A stretch of DNA of 64,000 nt from Fibrobacter succinogenes (GTDB lineage Bacteria; Fibrobacterota; Fibrobacteria; Fibrobacterales; Fibrobacteraceae). The stretch's first letter is position 1; each line of letters begins with the position of its first letter. Location of the stretch: assembly GCA_902756345.1 (NCBI GenBank), contig CACVQR010000002.1:186001-250000 (forward strand). The letters run 5' to 3'. The notes under the pieces are model-generated. The model made no database searches, was not told the origin of the DNA, and was given only the letters and a program-made list of their open reading frames with translations. Position numbers and translations under genes: made by a program. Shown here piece after piece: positions 7,016 to 15,900 of the stretch.

Positions 7016-7041
7016 CTTTTCTTTTTTTAGAGCGGGAAAAG
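7016..7041. repeat. 26-bp direct repeat matching the 3' end of tRNA-Gly(GCC)
   Basis: Matches 7486-7511 exactly. The shared sequence is a T-rich stretch followed by AGCGGGAAAAG, the last 11 nt of the tRNA gene read from the complementary strand. The two copies bracket about 445 nt of hairpin-rich, gene-free DNA. Confidence 0.85.
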
Positions 7042-7118
7042 CGTGCTAAACGAGTGTCGCGACAAAATGCTCGCATTTTGTCTTGACCGAGTGACGCTGC
7101 GGACGCCGTAGGCGTCAA
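7037..7118 (+). repeat. Type C hairpin repeat, copy 1
   Basis: The element has flank AAAAGCGTGC, then CGAGTGTCGC, a perfect 10-bp stem GACAAAATGC/GCATTTTGTC (7061-7082), TTGACCGAGTGACGC and a second hairpin GACGCCGTAGGCGTC. The same blocks occur at 53259-53340 (reverse) and, in shorter form, at 49029-49075. Stem sequences differ between copies but remain fully paired. Confidence 0.8.
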
Positions 7119-7460
7119 AAGGGATTTTCGCTTGAGAAAGGGACTGCTCACTCGCAGTCTCCTTGCTTGCGCAAGGCTGCGGTCTAACCCTACGGGCTCG
7201 ATGCAAGCTGCGCTTGCCTCAAGCTCATAATTTGCCTCTTCGCACTTCGTGCATGAGCCAAATTATGTGATTTGGCGTATAGGGAAAAGGGATTGTTATC
7301 CCGCAATAATCCTTGCTTGCGCAAGGTTGCGGCCTAACCCTTCGGGCTCAACACTCACTTCGTTCGCGTTAAGCTCCAAATTCTTTTCACGGGCTTGCGC
7401 CCACAAAAGAATTTGGTCGCACCCTCTTCAAGGGTGCCGGGTCCCTTCCCGTGTTATAAA

Positions 7461-7499
7461 AAAAAGAAAGCCACCTGATAGGTGGCTTTTCTTTTTTTA
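7461..7499 (-). terminator. Intrinsic terminator after tRNA-Gly(GCC)
   Basis: AGCCACCTGATAGGTGGCT forms a hairpin flanked by A-rich and T-rich tracts, so it can terminate on both strands. It starts right behind the tRNA 3' end. Confidence 0.85.
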
Positions 7500-7500
7500 G

Positions 7501-7573
<73 letters not shown>

Positions 7574-7584
7574 GGGGTAGCCCA

Positions 7585-7613
7585 ATTATAGAATAATAAA
7601 TTCACTATGTCAA
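7585..7613 (-). promoter_or_regulatory. Promoter of tRNA-Gly(GCC)
   Basis: On the reverse strand TTGACA (7608-7613) and TATAAT (7585-7590) are separated by exactly 17 nt and end 11 nt ahead of the tRNA. The -35 box lies inside the last codons of the upstream cyclase gene. Confidence 0.85.
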
Positions 7614-8681
7614 GGGCTTATGCAGAGAAAAAATCAAAATTCCGTTCTTTTTTCCGCGTAATTCGAAAAATCCGGCCTTTACGCTCAAAAAACCGTGGGG
7701 GAGCGGCAGGGGAAGTCTCATATATAAGTCTTCCGAAATCAAAAAGTCCTGCCCGAGCTTGGAGCAAAGAGTCTGGATTCTTGAAGTGGTGTTCAGCACG
7801 TCGCCGTGGTAGGCCATTTCGCTTCCGAAGTTCCCGACTTCGGTAGAGATGACTTTTCCGCAGTGGGCGGCTGCCTTGAATGCGGGAACAATCCCGTAGC
7901 GTTTTTTGAATTTGTATGCGGTGCGTTCCAGGCATTCGGCAAAATCGTAAAAGCAATCCAGCGGGCGCGCGGCGCGTTTGCAGTCGCTGGTTTTCCAAGT
8001 CAAGAAAACGCCGTCGCCTGCAATTTGGTAAATCTCGCCATGGTTTTCTTCGCAGCAGTTCGAAAGCAGGCGGTAGTAGTCGCGAATAAAGTTGCTGTAC
8101 TTCACGTGTCCGAGTTCTTCGGCAATCTCGGTGGAATGCTTCATGTCGATAAACATGAATATCAAGTCTTCTTCTTTGGGGTCCTGGTTCTTCCCGAGCA
8201 AGGTGTTCATAAAGACGCGGGTCCCGAACTTCTTGTGCACGGAACGGATAAAGGTAATCAGGTGCCCGAGCATGAACAGTTCGAAAATCAGAATGTGGTT
8301 TTTCGGCTGCTTGAAAAAGTTCAGCATGTGTTGCAGGGCGGCTTCGTTAATAAGGCCTTCGCTGCGGTCGATATCCCAAATCAGAATGCATAGCGTCAGG
8401 TTCGCGCAAATGCTTGCCAAGAAAAAACAGGAACGAATAATCAGGGCTGCCGCAACAGGGCGTTTGTCCATTTCGTCTTGCAAAATAATTACGTCGTAAA
8501 TAGCGTGCGAAAGTCCTGTCAAAAGAGACAGCTGCAGCATGAACAGCATGCGTGTCGGGTCGAAACCGTTTCCGGCGCCGTACGTCAAAAGGGCCGAGGC
8601 ACTTAAGGTGAAAATCACCCAACTCAAGATATAGAAAGCGATCGCTTTGCACTTACGCTGCGTTAATCGGGTAATGGCCAT
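7605..8681 (-). CDS. Membrane-anchored class III adenylate/guanylate cyclase
   Basis: The 358-residue protein has four predicted N-terminal transmembrane helices (about residues 13-33, 45-66, 78-103, 130-147) and a C-terminal class III nucleotide cyclase domain (about 172-355). The first metal-binding aspartate is in FMFIDMKHS (D179), the second in QIAGDGVF (D223), and the late segment GDVLNTTSRIQ supplies the conserved N and R that contact the transition state. It should make cAMP or cGMP at the inner face of the membrane; the specificity residues were not resolved. It is preceded 7 nt upstream by a 61-residue membrane protein gene and carries the tRNA-Gly promoter in its 3' end. Confidence 0.88.
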   Translation of the reverse strand: MAITRLTQRKCKAIAFYILSWVIFTLSASALLTYGAGNGFDPTRMLFMLQLSLLTGLSHAIYDVIILQDEMDKRPVAAALIIRSCFFLASICANLTLCILIWDIDRSEGLINEAALQHMLNFFKQPKNHILIFELFMLGHLITFIRSVHKKFGTRVFMNTLLGKNQDPKEEDLIFMFIDMKHSTEIAEELGHVKYSNFIRDYYRLLSNCCEENHGEIYQIAGDGVFLTWKTSDCKRAARPLDCFYDFAECLERTAYKFKKRYGIVPAFKAAAHCGKVISTEVGNFGSEMAYHGDVLNTTSRIQTLCSKLGQDFLISEDLYMRLPLPLPHGFLSVKAGFFELRGKKNGILIFSLHKPLT

Positions 8682-8688
8682 AGCACCT

Positions 8689-8874
8689 TCAGTGGATAAA
8701 TAGAGGCAACGCCCAAATCATGGCAATAATGATGATATCTTTGTACGATTCGTCTAAAAGGAGGGTCGATGCCAAAAAGAAGATAGCGGTGGACAACGTC
8801 AAGAAAATCAGGAGCGGGAGCCGCTTCTTCAATTTTTTCTTGATTTTATTTAGTTGCTTGTTGTCCATATACAT
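8689..8874 (-). CDS. Small two-helix membrane protein upstream of the cyclase
   Basis: Unrecognised 61-residue protein. A lysine-rich N-terminus (NKQLNKIKKKLKKR) precedes two hydrophobic helices (about residues 20-37 and 43-60). It ends 7 nt before the cyclase start, so translation is probably coupled. An ATG two codons further in (8868) is an equally good start; no clear ribosome site is visible for either. Small size makes the call tentative, but its position and composition favour a real gene that could assist or regulate the cyclase. Confidence 0.55.
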   Translation of the reverse strand: MYMDNKQLNKIKKKLKKRLPLLIFLTLSTAIFFLASTLLLDESYKDIIIIAMIWALPLFIH

Positions 8875-8934
8875 TTATATAATCTAAATTTTATAAAAAA
8901 GGTTTTTTGTAATAATTTTATTCGTTTGTAAAAG

Positions 8935-10104
8935 ATGTTTTGTGTTTATATTCACGTGCCTTTCTGCAAAAAAGTTTGCGATTATTGCGATTTTCGCGTA
9001 ATGCCGTCGCAATCGAAAATTTTTGCCGAGTACACGGAATTATTATGTAAGCAAATTGTAAGTTTCGAGAGGGCGAACCCGGGGCTGCTTGCTTCGGCCC
9101 GAACGCTCTATTTGGGTGGGGGAACCCCGTCGGAACTGCCGGCAGAATTTTTGCACCGGATTTTTGAATGCCTTGCTTCGGTAGGGCTCGATATATCCAA
9201 ATTGAACGAAGTTTCCATGGAGTTCAATCCGGAATCGACTAGTCGCCAGTCCGTACAAAATGCCGTGGAACTGGGCGTAAACCGCATCAGTCTTGGGATT
9301 CAGACGTTCGACGCTAATTTGTTGAAATTGGTCGGGCGCTCCCATTCGGTAGAGGCTGGGCTCGAGGCCTTGAATTTGCTGACATGCACGTCGAACTTGC
9401 AAGTGAATGCGGACTTGATGTTTGATTTGCCGGGGCAGACGGTCGAGGGCTTCTTGGCCGATGTGGACCGCCTTTCGGATTTCCCGCTGAACCATGTGAG
9501 CTTTTACGGGTTGAATGTCTCGCCCCGCTCGAGGCTCGGGCATCGCGTGGATCGCGGGGAACTTGCCGTAAACGAAGACCTTTACGAGCCCATGTACATG
9601 AGCGGTGTCGAAATCCTGAAACGCAAGGGCTTTGAACGCTACGAGGTATCGAACTTTGCACGGCCCGGTTTTGAAAGCGCCCATAACCAGAATTACTGGA
9701 ATCGGGGCGAATATGCGGGCTTTGGCCCTGGTGCCCACAGTTATTTGCATGCGGTGCGCTATTATGCTCCCGAAATTTACCCCCGGTGGCGCGACTATGT
9801 CAAGTCGGGCTGCCCGGAATCGATGCTTTCGGTTGACCGGCTGAGGCGTGAAGACGAAATTATGGAGCTTTTGTGGCTCTCTCTTCGGCAATCTAGGGGA
9901 ATTTCGACTGAAGATCTCGAAAAAATGGGAATTGCCCTGGATGAATCAGTGTGCGAACGCTGGATTTCGAAGGGCTTCTTAAAGCATGGAAATCTGTCAA
10001 ATTTGTTACAAAGTAAATCTTGCTTGCGCCTTGAAGGACGCGGCTGGATTTTTATGGACGATATCGTTACAGACCTTGCAAATACTTATTCCAACTTGGA
10101 ATAA
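8935..10104 (+). CDS. hemW: HemW-like radical SAM protein (heme chaperone)
   Basis: The 389-residue protein starts MFCVYIHVPFC and has the radical-SAM cysteines C11, C15 and C18 (CKKVCDYC), the GGGTP glycine motif and the HNQNYW motif plus GFGPGAHS typical of HemW rather than HemN. HemW binds heme and an iron-sulfur cluster and is thought to deliver heme to respiratory proteins; older annotation as oxygen-independent coproporphyrinogen oxidase is unlikely because the N-terminal HemN extension is missing. Length is normal. The gene stands alone, divergent from the cyclase pair. Confidence 0.9.
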   Translation: MFCVYIHVPFCKKVCDYCDFRVMPSQSKIFAEYTELLCKQIVSFERANPGLLASARTLYLGGGTPSELPAEFLHRIFECLASVGLDISKLNEVSMEFNPESTSRQSVQNAVELGVNRISLGIQTFDANLLKLVGRSHSVEAGLEALNLLTCTSNLQVNADLMFDLPGQTVEGFLADVDRLSDFPLNHVSFYGLNVSPRSRLGHRVDRGELAVNEDLYEPMYMSGVEILKRKGFERYEVSNFARPGFESAHNQNYWNRGEYAGFGPGAHSYLHAVRYYAPEIYPRWRDYVKSGCPESMLSVDRLRREDEIMELLWLSLRQSRGISTEDLEKMGIALDESVCERWISKGFLKHGNLSNLLQSKSCLRLEGRGWIFMDDIVTDLANTYSNLE

Positions 10105-10197
10105 ACAAATTTGAAAATATCTTGCGATTCGTATCACAACGTAAATTTTTGTTGTCCGTTTTCTAAAAAAAAATCATATCTTTGGAGTATATGTTAT

Positions 10198-10213
10198 GCA
10201 AAGTTTTCTTTGC
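10198..10213 (+). other. Hairpin and possible short leader ORF ahead of the 901-residue protein
   Basis: GCAAAG TTTT CTTTGC forms a 6-bp hairpin 28 nt before the start codon at 10242. It overlaps a possible leader ORF starting at 10191 (M-L-C-K-V-F-F-A, stop), which has TTTGGAGTAT in ribosome-site position. Whether the leader is translated is unknown. Confidence 0.35.
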
Positions 10214-10241
10214 GTAAGTGGAGCCAATTGTAGAGGTCATA

Positions 10242-12947
10242 ATGCAGTCTGTAAAAAATCATATTCTTTCGCTGATGTTGTTCGCGTTGCTTTGTCTTGC
10301 AGCGGGGGCTTTTGCGCTTGAATCTATTGATTGCATTGACTACAGTGGCAAGCCCGACGTGCGTTGCAAGTATTACCGTATCTCGGAAATCCGAGGCGCC
10401 ATTCTTTACGTGGTTCCGCCCGAAGCCGACCTTGTCAAGAAAAACGCCATCAAGGGTGCTTCGTTCTTTATCTACGCTCCGCAAGAAAAGGACTATGGTC
10501 GCGACACCTTGACTCTTGAACTTTCGAAAGATTCCTCTGTCGTTCACAACATGGAGCCCGTAAAAGCCGATGAGGACTCCGGTCTCGTGAAACTGCGCGT
10601 CGGAAGTCGCTATAAGCTTTACAACCTCATGCTCGGTACTGCCGAAGACGAATCGGCAACGGATCCGATCGTAAGCCTGGTCTACAACTTCTACGTGCCG
10701 TACCTCAAGTACATTGTGAAGGGCAAGGAAGTGACCGATGCATCCAAGCTCCAGTACGAAGTGGGCGATACCATGCATGTCGATGTCGAAGCGATTGTTC
10801 CGATTGGCCCGGCAAAGGGACGAGTCGATTCGACTCTGACGAAAACTTTCTATTTCAAGGCTTTCGGCGAAAGCGAAAACCTGGAGTTCTTGAGCGATGG
10901 TGGAGTAAACCTGAAGCTAAGTGACAACACCATTCGCTTAAATATTGAAAACGGCAAGGGCCGGTTCCTGGTGGTTGCGACCAAGGCCATTACCGACGGT
11001 TCGACGTTCAGCATGAATGCGTTCCCGGATAGCCTGCGTAACAATGAATTCATTCTGAGCGATCCGTTCCCGGGTGAATACCAGTTCGTGAATCCCGACA
11101 TGCCGACTCTCGATAACGCCGCCATTTACGATACCGACGGCGATGGTATTGGCGACAGCATTGCGACCTGGTTCGGCGGCAAGACCGATTCCATGGATGT
11201 GAAGGATTTCTTCTACAGCTGGCCGAGCGACAAGTCCTTTGAAAAGTACAGTGGCGATGTCAAGCAAGATGGTGATGTCTATGGATTGCCCGATGTCAAG
11301 GTTGAAATTCAGGGTGACGATGCGAAGGGTGTCGTAAAGGCTTTTGTGTGCTCGGTGGGTAACCGCTGTGACACGCTCACGACGGCTCTTGCCGATAGCA
11401 TTGGCGCAGCCATTCAGACGGCCACCTTGGTCAAGGGCAATGACGGGACGGATACCTTGATCGTTCGCTTCAACAAGGATATGGATCCGTCTTGGACAAG
11501 CGGTCGCGGATTGAAACTCAATGGCGAATCAATCGACGTGGATGCAATCTCCAAGAAGGGAACCCAGTGGGCATTCACCGTGGAATCAGGCGTTGTGTCT
11601 GTGGGTGACATGCTCAAGATTGAAACCATCTGCAGCAGCAAGGAATGCCCCGATGGAATCCTGACTGCCGCCGACGGTGTACCGACAAGCAAGAACAACC
11701 AGGAAGTCCCTGTGCAGAATGCTGGCCGCATTTATGTGGACAACGACAAGAACGGATTCTATGACCGCGATGGCGATGGCCGCATGGACTCTACCTCGCT
11801 GGGCTTTGAAACCCCGATCACCGAGGAAGACCTCAAGAAGATGGACATTACCTTCTACTGGCTCGACAACGACGGCGAATTGGTGGCCATCAAGCCGAAC
11901 ATTGCCGACCTCGAGATTTCGGAAGGCGGTACGCTGCTTGGCTTTGCTCTTGATCCCGAAGAATACGACATCAAGAAATTGCTGACGGGAATTGACAAGT
12001 CCTATTCAAAGGACGGCAAGACAGAATACGGCTATGCCTCGATTACAAACAAGGTTTCTGTCGAAGGCAAGGAATCCGAAGAAGAAATGATGTATGGAAT
12101 GAACGACTACATGGCTCCGGTCATTTCGTCGACGTTCCTGTATCCGGAATCCTTCCAGATGATGGAACCGGATAAATTCAAGATCAGCTTCTCCGAAGCG
12201 ATGGACAAGAAAGGCGTGGATCTTTCCGATGACTGCCTCGCTTTCTATGTCGATGGCGCCTGGGTGCATTACAGCCTGAGGTCTTCGGAATGGAGCGAAG
12301 ACGGTCGCGAATTGATGCTGTACATGGAAGCCGGCGAAGACCTCGCAAGCCGCATGAATCCTGCAGACTCAGTGCGTTTCGATAACTTCACGAGCGGTCT
12401 TGTCGACAAGAGCGGCAACAAGGTTTCTGAACTTGCTCCGACTGTCATGGTGGAAGGCGATCCGCGCGTGATTATGAAGACGAATTCGTTTGCGGACTTG
12501 AACAAGGCTGAAGAACTCAGTGACCGCGTGAAGCCGTTTACGATTGAACATGTGAAGGATGCCAAGGAAGCCTCTGACCAGTCTTCGCTGGGCGTGCTCA
12601 TGGATATCGGCTATTCGACCATTATGGGTAAAGATGACAAGGGCCTGACTGTGCCGAATATGGAAGATATCGGACTCCATTGGGAACTCTACGTGTATAC
12701 GAATATTGGCAACTACGTTGGAGGCGCTTCGGGCAGTATTGCTTGCGATGACCCGTTCTTCGATGGCAACTGCCTTGAAAATCCGGACAAACTCTATGTT
12801 CGTTGGAACATGCGTGCCGACAATGGCCGTAAGGTGGGCGCCGGTATTTATCTTGCAAAGTTCAGAGTAAAGGTTTACGGAGCAAAGGATGACTTTAAAG
12901 TTGAAAGAATCTTTAGATGGGGTATCTCTTCTAAGAGGGCTAAATAA
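10242..12947 (+). CDS. Large exported protein with calcium-loop motifs and FlgD-Ig-like C-terminus
   Basis: About 901 residues from the ATG at 10242 (ribosome site TAGAGG). A Sec signal peptide is clear (SLMLFALLCLAAGAFA). The body has Asp-rich loops resembling calcium-binding repeats, DTDGDGIGD and DNDKNGFYDRDGDGRMD, inside Ig-like strands. The C-terminus (VRWNMRADNGRKVGAGIYLA) resembles the FlgD-type Ig domain seen at the ends of exported proteins. The next gene encodes a longer paralog with the same C-terminal plan. A GTG eight codons upstream would extend the frame but has no ribosome site. Function is unknown; cell-surface or outer-membrane-associated is the inference. Confidence 0.75.
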   Translation: MQSVKNHILSLMLFALLCLAAGAFALESIDCIDYSGKPDVRCKYYRISEIRGAILYVVPPEADLVKKNAIKGASFFIYAPQEKDYGRDTLTLELSKDSSVVHNMEPVKADEDSGLVKLRVGSRYKLYNLMLGTAEDESATDPIVSLVYNFYVPYLKYIVKGKEVTDASKLQYEVGDTMHVDVEAIVPIGPAKGRVDSTLTKTFYFKAFGESENLEFLSDGGVNLKLSDNTIRLNIENGKGRFLVVATKAITDGSTFSMNAFPDSLRNNEFILSDPFPGEYQFVNPDMPTLDNAAIYDTDGDGIGDSIATWFGGKTDSMDVKDFFYSWPSDKSFEKYSGDVKQDGDVYGLPDVKVEIQGDDAKGVVKAFVCSVGNRCDTLTTALADSIGAAIQTATLVKGNDGTDTLIVRFNKDMDPSWTSGRGLKLNGESIDVDAISKKGTQWAFTVESGVVSVGDMLKIETICSSKECPDGILTAADGVPTSKNNQEVPVQNAGRIYVDNDKNGFYDRDGDGRMDSTSLGFETPITEEDLKKMDITFYWLDNDGELVAIKPNIADLEISEGGTLLGFALDPEEYDIKKLLTGIDKSYSKDGKTEYGYASITNKVSVEGKESEEEMMYGMNDYMAPVISSTFLYPESFQMMEPDKFKISFSEAMDKKGVDLSDDCLAFYVDGAWVHYSLRSSEWSEDGRELMLYMEAGEDLASRMNPADSVRFDNFTSGLVDKSGNKVSELAPTVMVEGDPRVIMKTNSFADLNKAEELSDRVKPFTIEHVKDAKEASDQSSLGVLMDIGYSTIMGKDDKGLTVPNMEDIGLHWELYVYTNIGNYVGGASGSIACDDPFFDGNCLENPDKLYVRWNMRADNGRKVGAGIYLAKFRVKVYGAKDDFKVERIFRWGISSKRAK

Positions 12948-12970
12948 GGATTTTTTTCGAGGGTAAGAAC

Positions 12971-15900
12971 ATGAGAAATACGGCAAAATACATTTCAATG
13001 CTTTTGTTGTCTGCGGCGGTAAGCTATGCTGCAGATGTAGATTATCCTACCCCGGAAAATCCGGCGACGGGTATTTGGATTCAGCAGATCGGCGATATCG
13101 TGCCGCATGCTGCTACCAAGGCTACGCTGTACTATACCAAGTACGAACAGAACGACCGCGTCAAGAGCATCAGCTACCAGTATAATGGTGCGGGTTACTT
13201 GCTGATGAAACCTTCTGACAAGAAGACGCTTTGTACAGAAGGCGATAACGTGAAGGGTGCCGATGGTATCGTGCACCATCCTGATGGCGACCTGTTGGTG
13301 GCTGGTCAGGGCGAAAAGATTTATAAAGTGAACAAGACCGCCAAGGCCACAGGCTCTGGAAAATGCCTTGTGAAAACTTCGACTCCTGCAACGCAGAAGG
13401 GCGGTTTCTGGCATTTGATGATGGATCCCAATCAAAAATGGTTGTGGGCCGCCGGTATTCCGGGCTACTTGTACCGATTCTCTACGGCAATGGATTCGGC
13501 TACCAAGAACTTTGCTGACATTGGTCACCAGGTTGAACTTGTGCCTAAGGAACCGGATCGCCATAATGACAAGAAATTAGCTACTGTGATTTGGGATGGC
13601 GAAGGTACGGCCTTCTTTACGTATTCTGATTATTTGGGTGGTGGTTGCGAATCGAGCGGTGGTACCAGGGCGTGTTCTGCAGAAAGACGAGGCCAAGAAA
13701 ATAAAAAGGCCTATTTCGGTGTATTTACCGATACGACTTGGACGACGGTGACTAGAGAAAACCAGTCCCAGATTGGTGGTAAAATTGGCGAAAAGGTCAT
13801 TACTAAAGTCGGAACGAAATCTTTGATTGACTCCTTGGAAGGTGCACATGGCGGCGCCTACGATACGTATTCCAAGACCATTTTCGTGTTCGGTGGTTCC
13901 AAGATTGTGCAGATCAAGCCGTCTTATGAAAACGGTAAAGTCACGGCGAAGAAGATTGCTGAAATTGATTTGCGTACATATTTCTTCGAAGAAAGAAATG
14001 AAAACTTGACGGGCCCGAGAACTCCGGGTGTGGGCTGGCGTTTGGACCAGGGAACCACCGATGGCTATGGTCACCTTTTTGTGGCGTCTAATACGGGTCA
14101 TATGATCTTTGTGGACTATGCGGCAAACCCGAAGAAGATGATTAACGACAACGTGTTGATTCATGTGCAGTGGATCGACAACTACCTTGATGATTTGGCT
14201 CCGCTTTCGGGTGTGGGCGTGATTCGTGAAGGCGGTCATACGGGTAGCGATGAAGAAGTTTCTAGCGACTCCCAGAGTAGTTCTTCGCTGGTGGAATACC
14301 ATGAATCGTCTAGCAGTGCAAAGTCTAGCAGCTCCAATAACGGCTCTAGCTCCGGCAACAATGGCAATTCTAGTAGCGGCACCAACTTGAGCTCTGCAGG
14401 CAATGGCAATAGCTCCGGTGGCGACGCTTCTAGCTCTGGCAGCAACGACGGAAGTTCCAATAGTAACGGCGGTAGCTCCAATAGTAATGGAGGCAGTTCC
14501 AATAGCAATGGCGGTAGTTCCAATAGCAATGGAAGCAGCTCCGGTAATGACAACGGTAGCAGTGGCAACGACGGTACCAGCAGCGCCGGCGATTCGAACT
14601 TGAGCTCTGGTGGAAACGGCGGACATTCCAGCAGCAACAGCAATGGTAACGGTTCTAGCAGTAGCGAACAGGGTAACGGTGAAGATGTTGGCGATAAGTC
14701 CTCTTCGAGTCGTACAATCGGAAGTGGAGAAGACGAAGGCGACGGTTCCAGTTCTTCGAGAGTGTATTTCGGTGCTGAAGACTACGATGAGGATCCGGGT
14801 ACGGGCTTTGACGAATACCCGTCTGCCGATGACTTTGAAAAGGGTGATTCTCTTGTCTCGAAGACGGTGGTCCTTGTTCCCACGGATCCCGATCCGAGCA
14901 ACCCGAAGGTGGTGGCGATCAATGGCAACCATTACCTGCTGACGAATGACCCCAAGGGAATTCCGATGGATTTGCACTATAATTCCGGCCTGGATTCTGC
15001 CAAGGTGGGCGATGTCGTTGCCATTACTTTGGATAAGGACAAGGTCAAGGAATATTTTGACTCTCCGGATTCGCTCCGCTTCGTTTCGAAGACGGGCGTG
15101 AAGCTGGTTGACCCGACGGACGGCTCCAAGAACGAATCCCTGGTGGTTAACGCTGACGGCTCCGTGACGATTTTCGTGACGGCAGACGAAGTGGTTCAGG
15201 GCGGTTCGATCAAGGTGTATGGTGGCAATGAAATGATCATCATTGACAATATCAACTTCTACGACCCGATTCCAGATACCCGTGTCGGCTACATCAAGGA
15301 TACTGATGGCGATATGGCTTTGGACTATGTGGAAATCTTGTTGGATGACACCTTGTCGCAGACTTACTACTTAGATGGAGTGAAGCTTGTGCTTGGTAAG
15401 GATACGCTTGATTGCGTGGATCCGAAGCTCAATTCTGCCCGCGACCGCATTCTGGTGGATGTCTCTAGCCTCGTGCTTCCGTCTGTCGGAGAATTCCCGA
15501 AGGATGCCAAGGCCTTGGTGACCTATGGCGACAAGGCTAGCGATGGCGCAACCTATGTGCGCGAGGCCTCGATTGTGGAAGTGGGTAGCAATGTCATTAA
15601 GGACGCCTACGCTATTCGCAACGTAAACGGTCTTGACTCGCTGTTCTTGCAGTATAACATTGACCTGTTCCCGGTGGACATCGGTATGCCCGAAATGCTG
15701 GTCATGATCAAGCAGAGCGCTGAACGCTACGGCTTCGATGTGGACCAGATCAAGAAGGTCTACATGCCTGCCAAGGATATCGTGATTCTGGTTGGCAAGA
15801 ACTTCAAGCTGAAGGGTAGTGACAAGGATAGCGTGTCGCTCTATCCGGGGGCAACCTTCACGAATTTGCCGTACATCACCTCTGACGAATACGAACGCGA

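Larger units (their letters stand above)
6628..7500. other. Gene-free, repeat-rich interval between rplT and tRNA-Gly(GCC)
   Basis: No convincing gene is seen in these roughly 870 nt. They hold the rplT operon terminator, a partial type A hairpin repeat (6707-6747), a type D repeat (6744-6799), an exact copy of the last 57 nt of rplT (6861-6917), a type C hairpin repeat (7037-7118), two related hairpin units around 7155-7210 and 7310-7375, and a pair of 26-bp direct repeats (7016-7041 and 7486-7511). Open frames here are short and low in coding character. Confidence 0.7.

Noticed and set aside
6792-7151. 119-codon reverse frame downstream of rplT
   Set aside because: It reads through the rplT duplicate and the type C hairpin element and has no family match.
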